From Flavobacteriales bacterium (GTDB lineage: Bacteria > Bacteroidota > Bacteroidia > Flavobacteriales_F > PHOS-HE28), in assembly GCA_016710015.1 (NCBI GenBank), contig JADJLR010000008.1, positions 248,001 to 312,000 of the forward strand: a stretch of 64,000 nt of DNA, in the 5' to 3' direction. This document shows, piece after piece, positions 26,101 through 34,966 of this stretch. The stretch's first letter is position 1, and every line of letters begins with the position of its first letter. The notes beneath the pieces are model-generated. The model had not been told where the DNA came from. It made no database searches and saw only the letters and a program-made list of their open reading frames with translations. The translations under genes were made by a program, and so were the position numbers.

Positions 26101-27111
26101 TCAGCGCGCAACGACCACCATCGTCGATCGCTGGACATCGCGGTCGCGCAAAGCGACATGATAGACTCCGTTGGGCATTTCTCCCAGATCCAGTACGAAC
26201 CTTTCGTTGGCCGCGATACGTTGGCTGCGCACCGACCGACCATCGCTCGAATACACCTCCAATTGGCCGCCTTCGATCGCAGGGAAACTCACTGTTCCCG
26301 TGGTCGGATTCGGAAAAGCTACCAAACGCTCCATCCGCAAAGGCTCAGCGATACCGACCAAAGAGTTCGGATCAACGAGCTGGCCGCTGCTCGTCGTGGA
26401 TCCGTCCGAGTTGGTGATCCTGGCGATGTGGACGAGCGGGAACGGAATGCCTTCGGCGTACCACTCCTTGGTGGTGACGATGGTGGAATCGGTGGTTCCT
26501 TGCAACGCGATGGCTTGTCGCGTAATGACGAGCTGGACATCCGCGTATGATTCGAAGGGCAGCTCCAGGGTCCCCGATGCACTCAAGGTGATCTGCGTCG
26601 TACCGCAGTAGTTGACATCGGTCCCCACGCTCTGGGATACATAGCAGAACTCGTCCTGCTTGGATCCGTTCAACTCCAATGGATACGCGAAGGCCATGGT
26701 CCCAGGTCGGTAGAACGTATTGATGATCGGACCCATGGTGCCCAACACCAACGTGCGATCGGACTGGACATCGTAGAAGGTGTAGTATGGTTCCGGTGCG
26801 TTGTCCAAGACCCTGCGGACCACCCGGTCAGTGCCGGTGTACACGCTACTTCCTTGGACTTCCTGCGGTGCCATGATCATGTACGTGGCACCGAACAGGT
26901 CGTTGGCCACCAGATCACCGTACGACCAGACCAGCGGACCGATCGGCAGCTCATCCACCGGGACACTCTGTAGTGCGCGCATGTGCCAACTGGAGCCGAC
27001 CTCAGGCAATACATCCGATTGAACGATGCTTTGACCGGAAAGGAGGAACACCTGGCCCAGTCCGAGCAGAGGAAGGAGAGAACGTAGATACGTGAATTTC
27101 GCTTGTGCCAT
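26101..27111 (-). CDS. T9SS-targeted hypothetical protein
   Basis: 336 residues from the ATG at 27111 (signal peptide through LLSGQS). The middle is beta-rich with no domain I recognise (LVWSYGDLVANDLFGATYMI, PYYTFYDVQSDRTLVLGTMG). The last 75 residues form a type-A sorting tail: MERLVAFPNPTTGTVSFP, LEVYSSDGRSVRSQRI, GVYHVALRD. Secretion by T9SS and cleavage of the tail are inferred from family knowledge. A perfect TAnnTTTG box lies 45 bp upstream. Confidence 0.8.
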   Translation of the reverse strand: MAQAKFTYLRSLLPLLGLGQVFLLSGQSIVQSDVLPEVGSSWHMRALQSVPVDELPIGPLVWSYGDLVANDLFGATYMIMAPQEVQGSSVYTGTDRVVRRVLDNAPEPYYTFYDVQSDRTLVLGTMGPIINTFYRPGTMAFAYPLELNGSKQDEFCYVSQSVGTDVNYCGTTQITLSASGTLELPFESYADVQLVITRQAIALQGTTDSTIVTTKEWYAEGIPFPLVHIARITNSDGSTTSSGQLVDPNSLVGIAEPLRMERLVAFPNPTTGTVSFPAIEGGQLEVYSSDGRSVRSQRIAANERFVLDLGEMPNGVYHVALRDRDVQRSTMVVVAR

Positions 27112-27155
27112 GATGTGTTCGCCACGGGGGATAGGTGCGTGTTCCGTGGCTGGCA

Positions 27156-27163
27156 CAAACCTA
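27156..27163 (-). promoter_or_regulatory. Predicted -7 promoter box
   Basis: TAGGTTTG on the coding strand, a full match to the Bacteroidota -7 consensus TAnnTTTG, 44 nt ahead of the ATG at 27111. No convincing -33 TTG is visible at the usual distance. Confidence 0.4.
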
Positions 27164-27274
27164 CCGGCATCCCTAGGGGGACGGGCTCTCCATAGAACAC
27201 AACGCGAACGCTTCGTGGCATGCAAGCACACGTTCCATCACGCCGGAAAAGGATGGATGGTTGTCACCTATTCC

Positions 27275-28288
27275 TCACCAGAGCGTCACCACCTTCCCAA
27301 TGGTGACCCCCGAACCGAGTGCTTCCAACGCAGCTGGTAATTCCGCAACAGGGAAAGCTGCATGCACGTTCGCTTTCAGTTCCCCGCAGGCTTGGGACCG
27401 CACCATGTTCTGAAGGCATTCTGCAATGATGTCCGGGTGGTGCTCCGAGATGCGCAGCATGTTCACGCCATGGATGCTGCGGCTCTTCATCATCAGGAAG
27501 ATCGGTATTACCAGCCCCATGCGCCACACGAACCGAAGCGTACCGAGGAAACCGATCGTGCCACGTTCCGCGCCGCCGAATAGCACGATACGACCACCAC
27601 TACCGAGCAAACGCATGTCCATGTGGAAGGAAGAGCCACCAACTGCATTGAACGTTACATCCAACAGCGCTCCTTGCAAGGCAGTTCGCAATTGCACTTC
27701 AACATCACCGTTCCGATCGATCACGTGCTGCGCACCCAACGCCCTCAAGTACTCGGCTTTCTTCTTACCGCTCGCTATGGTATACACCTCGCACCCACTG
27801 CGCAAGGCCAATTGCACCAACAGATGACCCACACCGCCCGCAGCGCTGTGTACCAGCACACGTTGTCTTGCACGTAGTGGACAGAGGATCCTCGCCGCAT
27901 ACCACGCCGTACACCCTTGCGTGGCCATCGCCGCAGCCTCTCCTGCGGGAACATCATCCGCGATCTCGGCCAACGCACGATGATCGGTCACGGCATATTC
28001 CGCGTACCCACCGAACCGGGTCATGGCGACCACCCGTTTCCCGATCAACTCGCGTGGCACACCATCACCCACGGCTTCAATACGACCTACGACTTCATAA
28101 CCCAATACGCTGGGCAGTGGTGGTGCCTCGCGGTACAGCCCTTTCACGGCCATCACATCAGCGAAATTCAGTCCGGAGGCCTCACAACGGATCCGCACTT
28201 CGTTGGATCTCGGTACCGGAACGGGGTGTTCACGCAGTTCAAAAGCCTTCCTAGGAACTCCGTGCGCAATGAGGGTCCACGCTTTCAT
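27275..28288 (-). CDS. Medium-chain reductase, zinc-independent quinone oxidoreductase type
   Basis: 337 residues from the ATG at 28288 (MKAWTLIAHGVPRKAFELRE); a further ATG six codons upstream is possible. Standard MDR layout: GroES-like N-terminal domain (EVRIRCEASGLNFADVMAVK, YEVVGRIEAVGDGV), then a Rossmann fold with RVLVHSAAGGVGHLLVQLAL (GGVGxxxxQ NADPH motif) and ALGAQHVIDRNGD. No zinc-binding cysteine cluster is seen, so it is probably of the VAT-1/quinone reductase type; the natural substrate is unknown. Confidence 0.87.
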   Translation of the reverse strand: MKAWTLIAHGVPRKAFELREHPVPVPRSNEVRIRCEASGLNFADVMAVKGLYREAPPLPSVLGYEVVGRIEAVGDGVPRELIGKRVVAMTRFGGYAEYAVTDHRALAEIADDVPAGEAAAMATQGCTAWYAARILCPLRARQRVLVHSAAGGVGHLLVQLALRSGCEVYTIASGKKKAEYLRALGAQHVIDRNGDVEVQLRTALQGALLDVTFNAVGGSSFHMDMRLLGSGGRIVLFGGAERGTIGFLGTLRFVWRMGLVIPIFLMMKSRSIHGVNMLRISEHHPDIIAECLQNMVRSQACGELKANVHAAFPVAELPAALEALGSGVTIGKVVTLW

Positions 28289-28347
28289 GGTCGTCCTTTT
28301 GAACAAGGGATGTGGTGTGCGTCTGTATCTGCCGGAAGAAGGATCAC

Positions 28348-28965
28348 CTAATGCTGGCCCATCAAGCCGGCTTCATGATCCACCACGCATTGGCGGATAG
28401 GATCCATCTCATCGTGTGTCCCGATGCAATTGAAGAGTGCCTCCATTTTCGGATATTCCGTTCGGAACCGTCCACTCACCGAACGCGTGTCACCGTCCTT
28501 GAATATGGCCGGAACGATGGCCCCTTTGATGTCCTTGCTCAAATACGACGCATGGCCGATGTCGAAGGTGGCGATCTCCGTACTATCGCGTTGCATGATC
28601 AAATGCGCCATACCATTCTCGTAGTAGCACAGCGATCCTTCCACCATCAGACGGACCGGGATCGGGCCTTCGTCGTTGATCCGGAAGAGTACTCCCTTGT
28701 ACGTGAAGCCCCAGATGTCCTTACACCGCACCTTGCGTTCCTTTCCGTCCTTTATGAATAGCAAGGTCCACTGGCCCAAGCTCGGATACAGGTCCACGAA
28801 GTCACCAACGGGTTCTCCGATGGGCTTGAAAGGGTCCGGGGTCCGTTCCTTCAAATAGGCATCTGCATCCACATGGAGGTAGGCCTGTGCCCCCGCCATC
28901 AGTGCCAACGCGAGCGAAAGTCCGAGCAGACAGCCACGACGTATTGCGGAGGTTATCAACAACAT
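28348..28965 (-). CDS. Secreted hypothetical protein
   Basis: 205 residues with a signal peptide (residues 1-28, CLLGLSLALALMAGAQA). The mature part is beta-rich and ends in a charged, cysteine-containing tail (FNCIGTHDEMDPIRQCVVDH). No recognised family. It is followed by the MDR gene and preceded by rsmI on the same strand. The sequence TTACTTTG, a near match to the -7 box, falls within a dozen bases of the ATG. Confidence 0.65.
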   Translation of the reverse strand: MLLITSAIRRGCLLGLSLALALMAGAQAYLHVDADAYLKERTPDPFKPIGEPVGDFVDLYPSLGQWTLLFIKDGKERKVRCKDIWGFTYKGVLFRINDEGPIPVRLMVEGSLCYYENGMAHLIMQRDSTEIATFDIGHASYLSKDIKGAIVPAIFKDGDTRSVSGRFRTEYPKMEALFNCIGTHDEMDPIRQCVVDHEAGLMGQH

Positions 28966-29036
28966 ATTGTTGACAAAGTAAACATCCGGATGGATAAGTT
29001 GTACGCCTGACCCCCGGATAAAGTCACCCTCTTTCC

Positions 29037-29735
29037 CTATTCAGCACCGGCCACCACCAGCACGAACTCGCCTCGCGGCTCTTGTGCCGTGAAGTGAGCG
29101 ACCAATTCGGCCAGTGTTCCGCGAACGGTCTCCTCATGGAGTTTGCTGATCTCGCGAGAAGCGCTCGCCCTGCGATCATCGCCAAAGGCCTCGGCCAGAT
29201 CGCTGAAGGTACGCACCACGCGGTGCGGACTTTCCAGGATCACCAACGTACGGCGTTCCGCTTTCAATTCATCCAGCCGGGTTCGCCGCCCTTTCTTCAC
29301 CGGCAAGAACCCTTCGAACACGAAACGATCGCATGGTAGGCCACTTCCGACCAAGGCGGGCACAAAGGCCGTGGCCCCAGGCAAACATTCCACCAGAACC
29401 CCGGCGGCCAAAGCCGCACGCACCAAAAGGAAACCGGGGTCGCTGATGCCCGGCGTACCTGCATCGCTCACCATCGCGAAGCGTTCGCCATCGCGCAACC
29501 GCTGCACGAGTTGCTCCACCATGCGGTGTTCGTTGTGCGCATGGAACGGGATCAAGGGTCTGCTGATGCCGTGATGCTGCAACAAACGGCCCGTTACGCG
29601 GGTATCCTCGGCGATCACCGCATCCACCTCCGCTAGCACTTTGAGTGCCCGCAGGGTGATGTCCGCCATGTTCCCGATGGGAGTTGGAACAAGGGTCAGT
29701 GCGCTCTTCGATGCATGCATGCGGTACGGTCGCAA
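29037..29735 (-). CDS. rsmI: 16S rRNA (cytidine-1402-2'-O)-methyltransferase
   Basis: 232 residues (or 227 from the ATG at 29720). SAM-dependent enzyme of the tetrapyrrole-methylase fold that 2'-O-methylates C1402 of 16S rRNA with RsmH. Clear motifs: LTLVPTPIGNMADITLRALK, VDAVIAEDTRVTGRLLQHHG, MVSDAGTPGISDPGFLLVRA, LPGATAFVPALVGSGLP and FVFEGFLPVKKGRR. It is shorter than the 280-residue E. coli protein because the C-terminal extension is absent, as in many Bacteroidota. A CGCAAG/CTTGCG palindrome lies directly upstream. Confidence 0.93.
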   Translation of the reverse strand: MRPYRMHASKSALTLVPTPIGNMADITLRALKVLAEVDAVIAEDTRVTGRLLQHHGISRPLIPFHAHNEHRMVEQLVQRLRDGERFAMVSDAGTPGISDPGFLLVRAALAAGVLVECLPGATAFVPALVGSGLPCDRFVFEGFLPVKKGRRTRLDELKAERRTLVILESPHRVVRTFSDLAEAFGDDRRASASREISKLHEETVRGTLAELVAHFTAQEPRGEFVLVVAGAE

Positions 29736-29793
29736 GTGGATCGCTTGCGGTCACTTCGACTTTGGCTATCCGGTCTTCACCTTTTTAGCAGGA

Positions 29794-31053
29794 TCATTTC
29801 AAGCTTGAAACGAATTCCTTCAGCAAGAAATAGAGGTCCGGAAATTCAGTGAGAGGCAAGGTCTCTTCCTTGTCCAGCACATCGTGGTAGGCCGTGATGC
29901 CGCCCATGGTATAGATGAAGAGCGAAGGCACGTTGCGCTTCACGAAGGGGCAATGATCGCTGTTGCACGTGGGTCCACGCGGCTTCACTTGCGGCAACAA
30001 CTGCTTCTTGGTATTGATGGCCACGAGTTGGTCGAAGAGTGTTCGCTCTGCGGTGGCATTGACCACGGTGATGCCTTCATCGCCCGTTCCTAGGATATCG
30101 AGGCTCAACATCAGCTTCACCTTGGAGAGATCCACTGGCCGATCCACCGCGCACCACTCCGAACCCACAAGCCCTGCTTCTTCTCCCGCGAAAGCGACGA
30201 ACAGGATGTTGTCCTTCGGCTTGTTCTTGGCGAACCAGTCCGCCAACGAGAGCAGCATGGCCACACCGCTTGCATTGTCGTTGGCTCCGGGGAACAGGAC
30301 ATCCGGTCCCATGTGCCCTAGGTGGTCATAGTGCGCGCCGATGATGATCCACTTCTTGGTCTTTCCTTTCACCGCACCCAGGACATTGCGCGCCGGGTGA
30401 CGGGTGATAAGGGTATTCTGCACGTGTAGTGTGACGGTCCCCGAACTGTCCGTGAGCAGGTCGTTGTTCACCAAGAACAGCGGATAGGGCATCGCCTCTT
30501 GCGCGACACCCCAAGTGAGCTTGTCCACCCGGCGTATCACCGGACAGAAGTGCATCAGGTCTTGTTCGATGGTAGCGTATTGGGCGAGTGAATCGCGGTT
30601 GGTGGTGGCCGGGAAGTGCAAGCACGCCGCTTTGCCGGATAGCACCCCCATGGCCATGGAACGACGTGTCGGTTCGAAGAGGTCCTCCGGTGTCAAATGC
30701 ACCAGATCGAAGGTTCCGAAGGCTTTCCCAGATGCCGGATCCACGATGAAGTCGACTCCCGGTTCCAGTGCGACACCATCGATGCTGAGGCGCACACTGT
30801 CCGGAAAGCTGTTGACGTTGAATTCGAAGGGTTGGAAGTAGTCGGCCTTCACCTTCTCCAATCCCATGCGGGAGAATTGCTGCGCGATCCAATCTGCGGC
30901 CAAGCGATCACCACCGGCCACATAGCCCCTACCGTGGAGCGCAGGAGCCGTGAGGTTCTTCACGTACTTGCGGGCATTGCTTCGCACCTTGTCGGCATCT
31001 TGCGCGGTGACGCAGAAAGGCCCCAAGAGGAGCACGAAGAGCAGCGTTCTCAT
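29794..31053 (-). CDS. M28 family zinc peptidase
   Basis: 419 residues with a signal peptide (MRTLLFVLLLGPFCVTA). A protease-associated (PA) insert occupies about residues 110-200. The catalytic domain carries the two-zinc set: HYDHLGHMG (His), PGANDNASGVAMLL (bridging Asp), FAGEEAGLVGS (catalytic Glu and ligand Glu), SLDILG (Asp) and the last His in GITAYHDVLD. An exported aminopeptidase of broad specificity is likely. The ATG overlaps the stop of the upstream gene by 4 bp. Confidence 0.93.
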   Translation of the reverse strand: MRTLLFVLLLGPFCVTAQDADKVRSNARKYVKNLTAPALHGRGYVAGGDRLAADWIAQQFSRMGLEKVKADYFQPFEFNVNSFPDSVRLSIDGVALEPGVDFIVDPASGKAFGTFDLVHLTPEDLFEPTRRSMAMGVLSGKAACLHFPATTNRDSLAQYATIEQDLMHFCPVIRRVDKLTWGVAQEAMPYPLFLVNNDLLTDSSGTVTLHVQNTLITRHPARNVLGAVKGKTKKWIIIGAHYDHLGHMGPDVLFPGANDNASGVAMLLSLADWFAKNKPKDNILFVAFAGEEAGLVGSEWCAVDRPVDLSKVKLMLSLDILGTGDEGITVVNATAERTLFDQLVAINTKKQLLPQVKPRGPTCNSDHCPFVKRNVPSLFIYTMGGITAYHDVLDKEETLPLTEFPDLYFLLKEFVSSLK

Positions 31054-31715
31054 GTGTATCGGCGTTGGATCAATTCGGTGAAGGTGGAAAGCGCATCCGG
31101 ATCGGCGGGTTTCTTCAACTTGGTGAGTACCTCGGTCTCCACGAACAGTTCTGCCTCCTTGAACCCCGGCATTTTGTTCAGTTGTTCAATGGCCTTTTCG
31201 TAGGTGATGCGATCGCCGTTGAAAAGTTCAGCCACGAACCAGAATTTATGGCTCAAGGTGATCGCCTTGTTCAGATCATCCACCGCTGCTTTCTCCAATT
31301 TCTCGGCGACCGAAGGCGCTTGCTTGTCGCTCTTCTTCGCAGCGCGTTCCGGTGCAGGCTCCATCTTCGGTCCGGGGATCTGTTCCTGCTCGGTGTGTTC
31401 GATGGCTTCGATCAAGGAGGTCTGACGTGCAGAAACCTCAGGAGCAGGACGTGTGTCCAAGCGAACGGACCTGTCCATTCCGGGCTCCTCTTCTTGGGCG
31501 GTGCTTACTTCGGGCTTCTTCCCGACCGCATGCGCCACGGTGGCTTCCCGGGCTTTGTGGCGCAACACCACCAAACGCTCGTACAACTCCTGCGCGTCGT
31601 TGGAGGCCGCTTCCAAACCTTCCAACCCTAAGGTACCAGCGGTCAATCCTTGGTCCGCTTGGGCCAATGCACGGACCAGTTCACTGATCTTCCGGAAGGG
31701 CTTGTCACTGCTCAT
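31050..31715 (-). CDS. Conserved Bacteroidota hypothetical protein
   Basis: 221 residues, soluble, with no signal peptide. The N-terminal third is helical, residues about 75-145 are a charged Pro/Ala/Lys-rich linker, and the C-terminal part (AITLSHKFWFVAELFNGDRI, YEKAIEQLNKMPGFKEAELF) is a conserved helical domain found in many Bacteroidota proteins of unknown function. It overlaps the M28 peptidase start by 4 bp. Function not known. Confidence 0.7.
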   Translation of the reverse strand: MSSDKPFRKISELVRALAQADQGLTAGTLGLEGLEAASNDAQELYERLVVLRHKAREATVAHAVGKKPEVSTAQEEEPGMDRSVRLDTRPAPEVSARQTSLIEAIEHTEQEQIPGPKMEPAPERAAKKSDKQAPSVAEKLEKAAVDDLNKAITLSHKFWFVAELFNGDRITYEKAIEQLNKMPGFKEAELFVETEVLTKLKKPADPDALSTFTELIQRRYT

Positions 31716-31809
31716 GGGCGGTGTTTTCGTTCCTATGGTTCCCTGCGAAGATCCCTATTTTCGCGGCACGCTCGCCAAACGGTCGCCAAACTTGTGACCA
31801 CTCCACTCC

Positions 31810-32400
31810 ATGTTCCTGGAACACACCGGACCCAACAGCCCTCGAAAGGGTTGGATCGAAGTGATCTGTGGCAGCATGTTCTCCGGCAAGACCGAGGAGT
31901 TGATCCGGCGTTTGCGGCGCGCGGAATACGCCAAACAACGCGTGGAGATCTTCAAGCCTGGCGTGGATACGCGATACGATGCCGTGGATGTGGTGAGCCA
32001 TGTGGGGACGAGCATTCGCAGCACACCGGTACCCAGCAGCAGCAACCTGCTTTTGTTAGCAGGGAACATCCAAGTGGTGGGGATCGACGAGGCGCAGTTC
32101 TTCGATGCCGGTCTTCCTCAAGTGTGCGATCAGCTCGCCAATCAAGGCGTCCGGGTCATCATCGCGGGTCTCGATATGGATTTTCAAGGGCGGCCCTTCG
32201 GACCCATGCCCCAATTGATGGCGATCGCGGAGTACGTGACCAAGGTTCACGCGATCTGCATGCATTGCGGCGGGTTGGCCAGCTACAGCCACCGCACCAC
32301 AGCGAACAAAGACCTGGTACTCTTGGGCGAGACCGATAATTACGAACCCCTGTGCCGGTCGTGCTTCGTGCATGCTTTGCAACAAGCCCCATCGGCATGA
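31810..32400 (+). CDS. tdk: Thymidine kinase, type II
   Basis: 196 residues. Phosphorylates thymidine to dTMP in the salvage pathway. Walker A GSMFSGKTEELIRRLRRAE near residue 21, Walker B-like VVGIDEAQFFDAGL near 92, and a zinc ribbon with CMHCGG near 151 and CRSCF near 185. The lasso tyrosine region ASYSHR is present. Its stop overlaps the ATG of murF/alr by 4 bp, so the two are translationally coupled. Confidence 0.95.
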   Translation: MFLEHTGPNSPRKGWIEVICGSMFSGKTEELIRRLRRAEYAKQRVEIFKPGVDTRYDAVDVVSHVGTSIRSTPVPSSSNLLLLAGNIQVVGIDEAQFFDAGLPQVCDQLANQGVRVIIAGLDMDFQGRPFGPMPQLMAIAEYVTKVHAICMHCGGLASYSHRTTANKDLVLLGETDNYEPLCRSCFVHALQQAPSA

Positions 32401-34841
32401 GCGCTTCCCGGCCTTCACTCCGGACCATCGCAGAAGTCGTTGGTGGATCATTCAACGGCCCATCGGACCCGGTGATCGAACACTTGCTCATCGACTCCCG
32501 AAATCCGGTGCCCGGTGATGCGCTCTTCATCGCGCTGAAAGGTCCACGGCACGACGGACATCGCTACATCAAAGAACTCTACGCACGCGGTCTGCGCAAC
32601 TTCTTGGTAAGTGAAGCACTGGATGGAAGCCGCATTCCGGAGGCCAACGTGATCCGCGTACCCGATACCCTCGTGGCCTTGCAAGCGCTGGCCGCATGGC
32701 ACCGTGCGCGCTTCACGGTCCCGGTGATCGGTATCACGGGAAGCAACGGCAAGACCATCGTGAAAGAGTGGTTGTTCCAACTGTTGCGGACGGAAGAACG
32801 CATCGTGCGGAGCCCGGGCAGTTGGAACAGCCAAGTGGGTGTTCCGCTCAGCATCTGGCAACTCGGTCCGGAACACACGCTGGGGATCTTCGAGGCCGGG
32901 ATCAGCCTACCGGGTGAAATGGAGAAACTCGAAGCCATCATCCGACCAACGATCGGAGTGCTCACCAATTTGAACGATGCCCACGATGCAGGTTTCGGTG
33001 GCGACCATGCGGCCAAATTGTGGGAGAAGACCTTGCTCTTCCAGCATGCTGATGCGGTGGTATACACCGATGATCGCAGTGGTTTGTTCAACGCAATGTC
33101 CCGTGACGGATGCGTGATCGCGACCAACGACCCCACCGCCACCGTCAACATCCAAAGAACCACGATCACGGAAGGGTCTTGTCGTGTCGACCTTGTTTTC
33201 AATGGGGCCGAACACCACTTCGCGATCCCGTTCAACGATGGCGCTAGCATTGCCAATGCGATCACCTGCATCGCCGTGCTTTTGCACTTGGGCAAGGACC
33301 CGGTTTGGATCGATGCACGCTTGGCACAACTGACACCTGTGGACATGCGCCTGCGCACCATGCAAGGCATCCACGGAACCACCTTGATCGACGACAGCTA
33401 CAGCAACGACCGCAGCTCGTTGGAGGTGGCATTGGCCCATCAGCAGCAGACGGCGCACGGTCGAAAACGTGTCGTGGTGCTGAGCGATATCGCCGAAAGT
33501 GATCGCGAACCCGAGGCGCTCTATCGTGCGGTTTCCGAACTTTTGGCGCGGCATGCCGTGGACCTCGTCATCGGGGTGGGTTCGGAGATCTTCGCGCAGC
33601 GCGCCTGTTTTCCCAAGAGCACACGCTTCCATCCGGATACCGATGCACTGATCGCCAACGAGGACCCAGAACACTTCGCCGGTGCCGTGGTGTTGGTGAA
33701 AGGTGCCCGCCGTTTCGCCTTCGAACGTGTGGTGGAGCGCTGGCAACAACAGGTCCACGGAACCGAGTTGGAGATCGATCTGGAAGCCATCCGGCACAAC
33801 CTGAACCACTACCGATCGCTCCTTGCACCGGGCGTTCGCGTGATGGCGATGGTGAAGGCCTTCGGCTATGGATCCGGCTCGTTGGAATTGGCTCGGCTCT
33901 TTCAACATGAACAGGTCGGTTACCTCGGCGTGGCCTATGCCGATGAAGGCATCGAATTGCGACAGCAGGGCATCACGTTGCCGATCATGGTGATGAATCC
34001 TGAACCCGTGGCGTTGGAGACCTTGCATCGCTTCGGCTTGGAAGCCGAAGCGTATGATCAGCGCTCCTTGCGCGAAGCCATTCAAGCATCTGCGGTGATG
34101 CCCGCGCCCGTTCACCTCAAGTTGGACACCGGCATGCATCGCCTTGGCTTCTCGGAAACGGAACTGCCTGAACTGCTCTGTGCATTGCGCGGATCGAAAC
34201 TGAAGGTCGCATCCATCCTCTCCCACCTCGTGGCCAGCGAAGATCCAGGATCCGACACCTACACCCAACAGCAGATCGACGTATTCAAGCGCATGGCGAT
34301 GGCCATCGGAGAGGTATTGGGATACAAACCGTTGTGGCATATCGCGAACTCGGCCGCCATCCGGCGCTGGCCGAGCGCGCACTTCGATATGGTCCGCCTA
34401 GGCATCGGACTGCACGGAGTGGGTGTGGATGCCGCAGAGACCGCCCTGCTGCAACCGACCGCCACCTGGCGCACCCCCATCGCGCAACTGAAGACCTTAC
34501 GCAGCGGCGATACCGTTGGCTATGGTCGGCGCGGGATCATCTCAGGCGAACGCATGATCGCGACGATCCCCCTTGGCTATGCCGATGGCTTCTCACGCAA
34601 GCTCGGAAACGGCGTGGGCCGCGTATGGATCCACGGGCAACCCGCACCCACGATCGGCAATGTGTGCATGGACATGTGCATGGTGGATGTCACCGGTATT
34701 GCCTGCCGGGTCGGCGATACCGCCGTTGTCTTCGATGCGCAACACCCTCTTTCTGACCTTGCGCAGGCCTTGGGTACCATTCCCTACGAGGTACTTACCA
34801 GTATCAGCCAGCGCGTGAAGCGGGTGTATGTGCGGGGGTAA
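32397..34841 (+). CDS. Bifunctional MurF ligase/alanine racemase
   Basis: 814 residues from the ATG at 32397. The first about 450 residues are MurF: SRNPVPGDALFIALKGPRHD, the ATP loop GITGSNGKTIVKEWLF, the ligase signature NDAHDAGFGGDHAAKLWEKT and DDSYSNDRSSLEVAL. The remainder is alanine racemase: ELEIDLEAIRHNLNHYRSLL, then the PLP lysine in VMAMVKAFGYGSG, KLDTGMHRLGF, and a C-terminal domain with the catalytic Tyr in DTVGYGRRGI. The fusion couples D-Ala supply to UDP-MurNAc-pentapeptide synthesis in the cytoplasm and is common in Bacteroidota. Confidence 0.94.
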   Translation: MSASRPSLRTIAEVVGGSFNGPSDPVIEHLLIDSRNPVPGDALFIALKGPRHDGHRYIKELYARGLRNFLVSEALDGSRIPEANVIRVPDTLVALQALAAWHRARFTVPVIGITGSNGKTIVKEWLFQLLRTEERIVRSPGSWNSQVGVPLSIWQLGPEHTLGIFEAGISLPGEMEKLEAIIRPTIGVLTNLNDAHDAGFGGDHAAKLWEKTLLFQHADAVVYTDDRSGLFNAMSRDGCVIATNDPTATVNIQRTTITEGSCRVDLVFNGAEHHFAIPFNDGASIANAITCIAVLLHLGKDPVWIDARLAQLTPVDMRLRTMQGIHGTTLIDDSYSNDRSSLEVALAHQQQTAHGRKRVVVLSDIAESDREPEALYRAVSELLARHAVDLVIGVGSEIFAQRACFPKSTRFHPDTDALIANEDPEHFAGAVVLVKGARRFAFERVVERWQQQVHGTELEIDLEAIRHNLNHYRSLLAPGVRVMAMVKAFGYGSGSLELARLFQHEQVGYLGVAYADEGIELRQQGITLPIMVMNPEPVALETLHRFGLEAEAYDQRSLREAIQASAVMPAPVHLKLDTGMHRLGFSETELPELLCALRGSKLKVASILSHLVASEDPGSDTYTQQQIDVFKRMAMAIGEVLGYKPLWHIANSAAIRRWPSAHFDMVRLGIGLHGVGVDAAETALLQPTATWRTPIAQLKTLRSGDTVGYGRRGIISGERMIATIPLGYADGFSRKLGNGVGRVWIHGQPAPTIGNVCMDMCMVDVTGIACRVGDTAVVFDAQHPLSDLAQALGTIPYEVLTSISQRVKRVYVRG

Positions 34842-34966
34842 GTACGCCTGCTGAGAGGTCACAAGACCAGCGGATTTCCAATACCTTCGAGTAGGTACTT
34901 TATGAGTGGAGTCGGGCGTGAGACACAACCCAAGTGAAGACCAAGAAACTGATCATTCATTGACCG

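Noticed and set aside
32907..34382. 491-residue frame antisense to murF/alr
   Set aside because: His/Arg-rich, low-complexity composition typical of GC-rich shadows; the sense protein matches two enzymes end to end.
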